Source: Acidimicrobiaceae bacterium
Lineage (GTDB): Bacteria > Actinomycetota > Acidimicrobiia > Acidimicrobiales > RAAP-2
Assembly: GCA_027306755.1 (NCBI GenBank)
Contig: DAHUZE010000084.1
Location: 1 to 42,846, forward strand
Reading direction: 5' to 3'
DNA: 42,846 bases
Position numbers and translations under genes: made by a program. The notes beneath the pieces were generated by a model, which worked only from the letters and a program-made list of their open reading frames with translations, had not been told where the DNA came from and made no database searches. Positions 40,718-42,846 of the stretch are shown in pieces (position 1 is the stretch's first letter; each line of letters opens with the position of its first letter).

Positions 40718-41637
40718 CCACGATCGCACCGGTCGCCTTCCGGCGCACCGTCGAGCTCACGATCGACGGCCGGGCCGTGACCGCCCGGGAGGGAGCGACC
40801 GTGCTGGAGGCGTGCCGCGCCGCAGGCGTAGAGATCCCGACTCTCTGCTACCTGGAGACCCTCACCCCGGTGAACGTGTGCCGGGTGTGCGTGGTGGAGG
40901 TGGAGGGGGGACGGGCGCTCGTCCCTGCCTGCTCGCGGCCCGTTGCCGCCGGCATGGTGGTGCGGACGGATTCCGATCGGGTCCGGACCAGCCGGCGCAT
41001 GGTGCTCGAGCTGCTCGCCTCCTCCGTCGACCTCTCGACGGCGGCGGGCGATGTCCACCGCTGGATCGGCGAGTACGGCGCCCGGCCGGAGCGGCACGGT
41101 CCGAGCGCGCCGGCCGCCCCCACGCGCCCGCACGCCGGCCACCACGCCGAGCCCGAGGTCGGCTCGGCCGCCACGGTGGTGCAGCCCGTCAAGCGCGACA
41201 ACAACCTGTACGTGCGGGACTACGCCAAGTGCATCCTCTGCTACAAGTGCGTGGAGGCCTGCGGCGAGGATGCCCAGAACACGTTCGCCATCGCCGTCGC
41301 CGGCCGCGGGTTCGACGCCCACATCTCCACGGAGCTGGACGTGGCCCTTCCCGAGTCCGCATGCGTCTACTGCGGGAACTGCATCGGTGTGTGCCCTACC
41401 GGCGCCCTGATGTTCGTGACCGAGCACGACCTCCGGGCCACCGGTGACTGGGACGAGGACCGCCAGGCTGTCACCCGCACCGTCTGCCCCTACTGCGGGG
41501 TGGGGTGCAACCTCGAGGTCCACGTGCAGGACGACCGGATCGTGAAGGTCACGTCTCCCCTCGACCACGACGTCACGAGCGGGAACCTCTGCGTCAAGGG
41601 TCGCTTCGGCTTCGCATACGTGGAGGCATCGGGCTGA
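40714..41637 (+). CDS. Detached N-terminal iron-sulfur module of the formate dehydrogenase alpha subunit
   Basis: A 307-residue protein with four clusters in series. Residues 10-80 form a plant-type [2Fe-2S] domain (Cys 45, 56, 59, 73). A linker with a His-rich stretch follows. Two [4Fe-4S] sites come next: Cys 173, 176, 179, 183 and 217, 220, 223, 227. The last 50 residues (VCPYCGVGCNLEVHV to GNLCVKGRFGFAYV; Cys 258, 261, 265, 293 and Lys 295) are the Fe4S4 domain that normally begins the molybdopterin chain. It ends exactly where the protein encoded at 36870 begins. The His-plus-three-Cys site usual between the first two modules is absent. ATGA overlap with the NuoEF gene and GAAGGAG SD. 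Confidence 0.92.
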   Translation: MTTIAPVAFRRTVELTIDGRAVTAREGATVLEACRAAGVEIPTLCYLETLTPVNVCRVCVVEVEGGRALVPACSRPVAAGMVVRTDSDRVRTSRRMVLELLASSVDLSTAAGDVHRWIGEYGARPERHGPSAPAAPTRPHAGHHAEPEVGSAATVVQPVKRDNNLYVRDYAKCILCYKCVEACGEDAQNTFAIAVAGRGFDAHISTELDVALPESACVYCGNCIGVCPTGALMFVTEHDLRATGDWDEDRQAVTRTVCPYCGVGCNLEVHVQDDRIVKVTSPLDHDVTSGNLCVKGRFGFAYVEASG

Positions 41638-41661
41638 CGGCAACGGGCGGCCGCTCCCGCA

Positions 41662-42846
<1,185 letters not shown>

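Overview
This is a GC-rich bacterial chromosome segment (about 70% G+C by eye). GTG starts are common, start and stop codons often overlap (ATGA/GTGA), and many genes have a TANNNT hexamer 6-9 bases ahead of the start codon, as expected for leaderless mRNAs. Gene content fits Actinomycetota: long-type leuA, gatCAB, a PASTA-domain protein kinase, an epoxide-hydrolase-like enzyme, and SCP2 and acyl-CoA dehydrogenase proteins. An uncultured lineage near Acidimicrobiia is my guess; the class cannot be fixed from this window.

Layout. 1-1000: a VapBC-type toxin-antitoxin pair and a relic of an ABC permease gene. 1000-3715: acyl-CoA dehydrogenase, epoxide-hydrolase-like enzyme and an unknown protein. 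3812-8597: leuB-ilvE on the minus strand, diverging from greA-leuC-leuD. 8676-11884: a PAS-PAS-degenerate-GGDEF protein, then leuA behind a complete attenuator leader. 11972-16957: a small membrane-anchored basic protein, a GNAT acetyltransferase, serA, an aspartate-type aminotransferase and serC. 17037-22465: ilvC, ilvBN (with its own attenuator leader) and ilvD. 22532-26533: gatB, gatA, gatC and an esterase, each overlapping the next. 26686-29131: SCP2 protein, short-chain dehydrogenase and EamA exporter. 29205-33438: sbcC and sbcD. 33579-36712: a STAND-type ATPase behind a palindromic promoter and a PASTA Ser/Thr kinase. 36870-41637: a selenocysteine formate dehydrogenase operon. 41662-end: ligA, cut by the window edge.

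How the genes work together. Nearly all of the valine/leucine/isoleucine pathway is here: ilvBN, ilvC, ilvD, leuA, leuCD, leuB and ilvE. It is interleaved with serA and serC, the first two serine enzymes. Three units (leuA, ilvBN, leuB-ilvE) have the same leader layout: a short reading frame whose stop codon supplies the first base of a strong hairpin, followed by a terminator-like hairpin and then the gene. The leuA leader ends Leu-Leu-Leu-Thr, and the ilvB leader is packed with Leu, Ile and Val codons.

The most unusual locus is the formate dehydrogenase. The catalytic chain is interrupted by an in-frame TGA in exactly the selenocysteine context of molybdenum formate dehydrogenases, with a SECIS-like hairpin whose GGUCU loop sits about 21 bases downstream. 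This catalytic polypeptide lacks the N-terminal iron-sulfur region. That region, including the four-cysteine domain normally fused directly in front of it, is encoded as a separate 307-residue protein at the far end of the operon, after a NuoE-NuoF fusion. The alpha subunit is therefore split, and its two halves are transcribed in permuted order.
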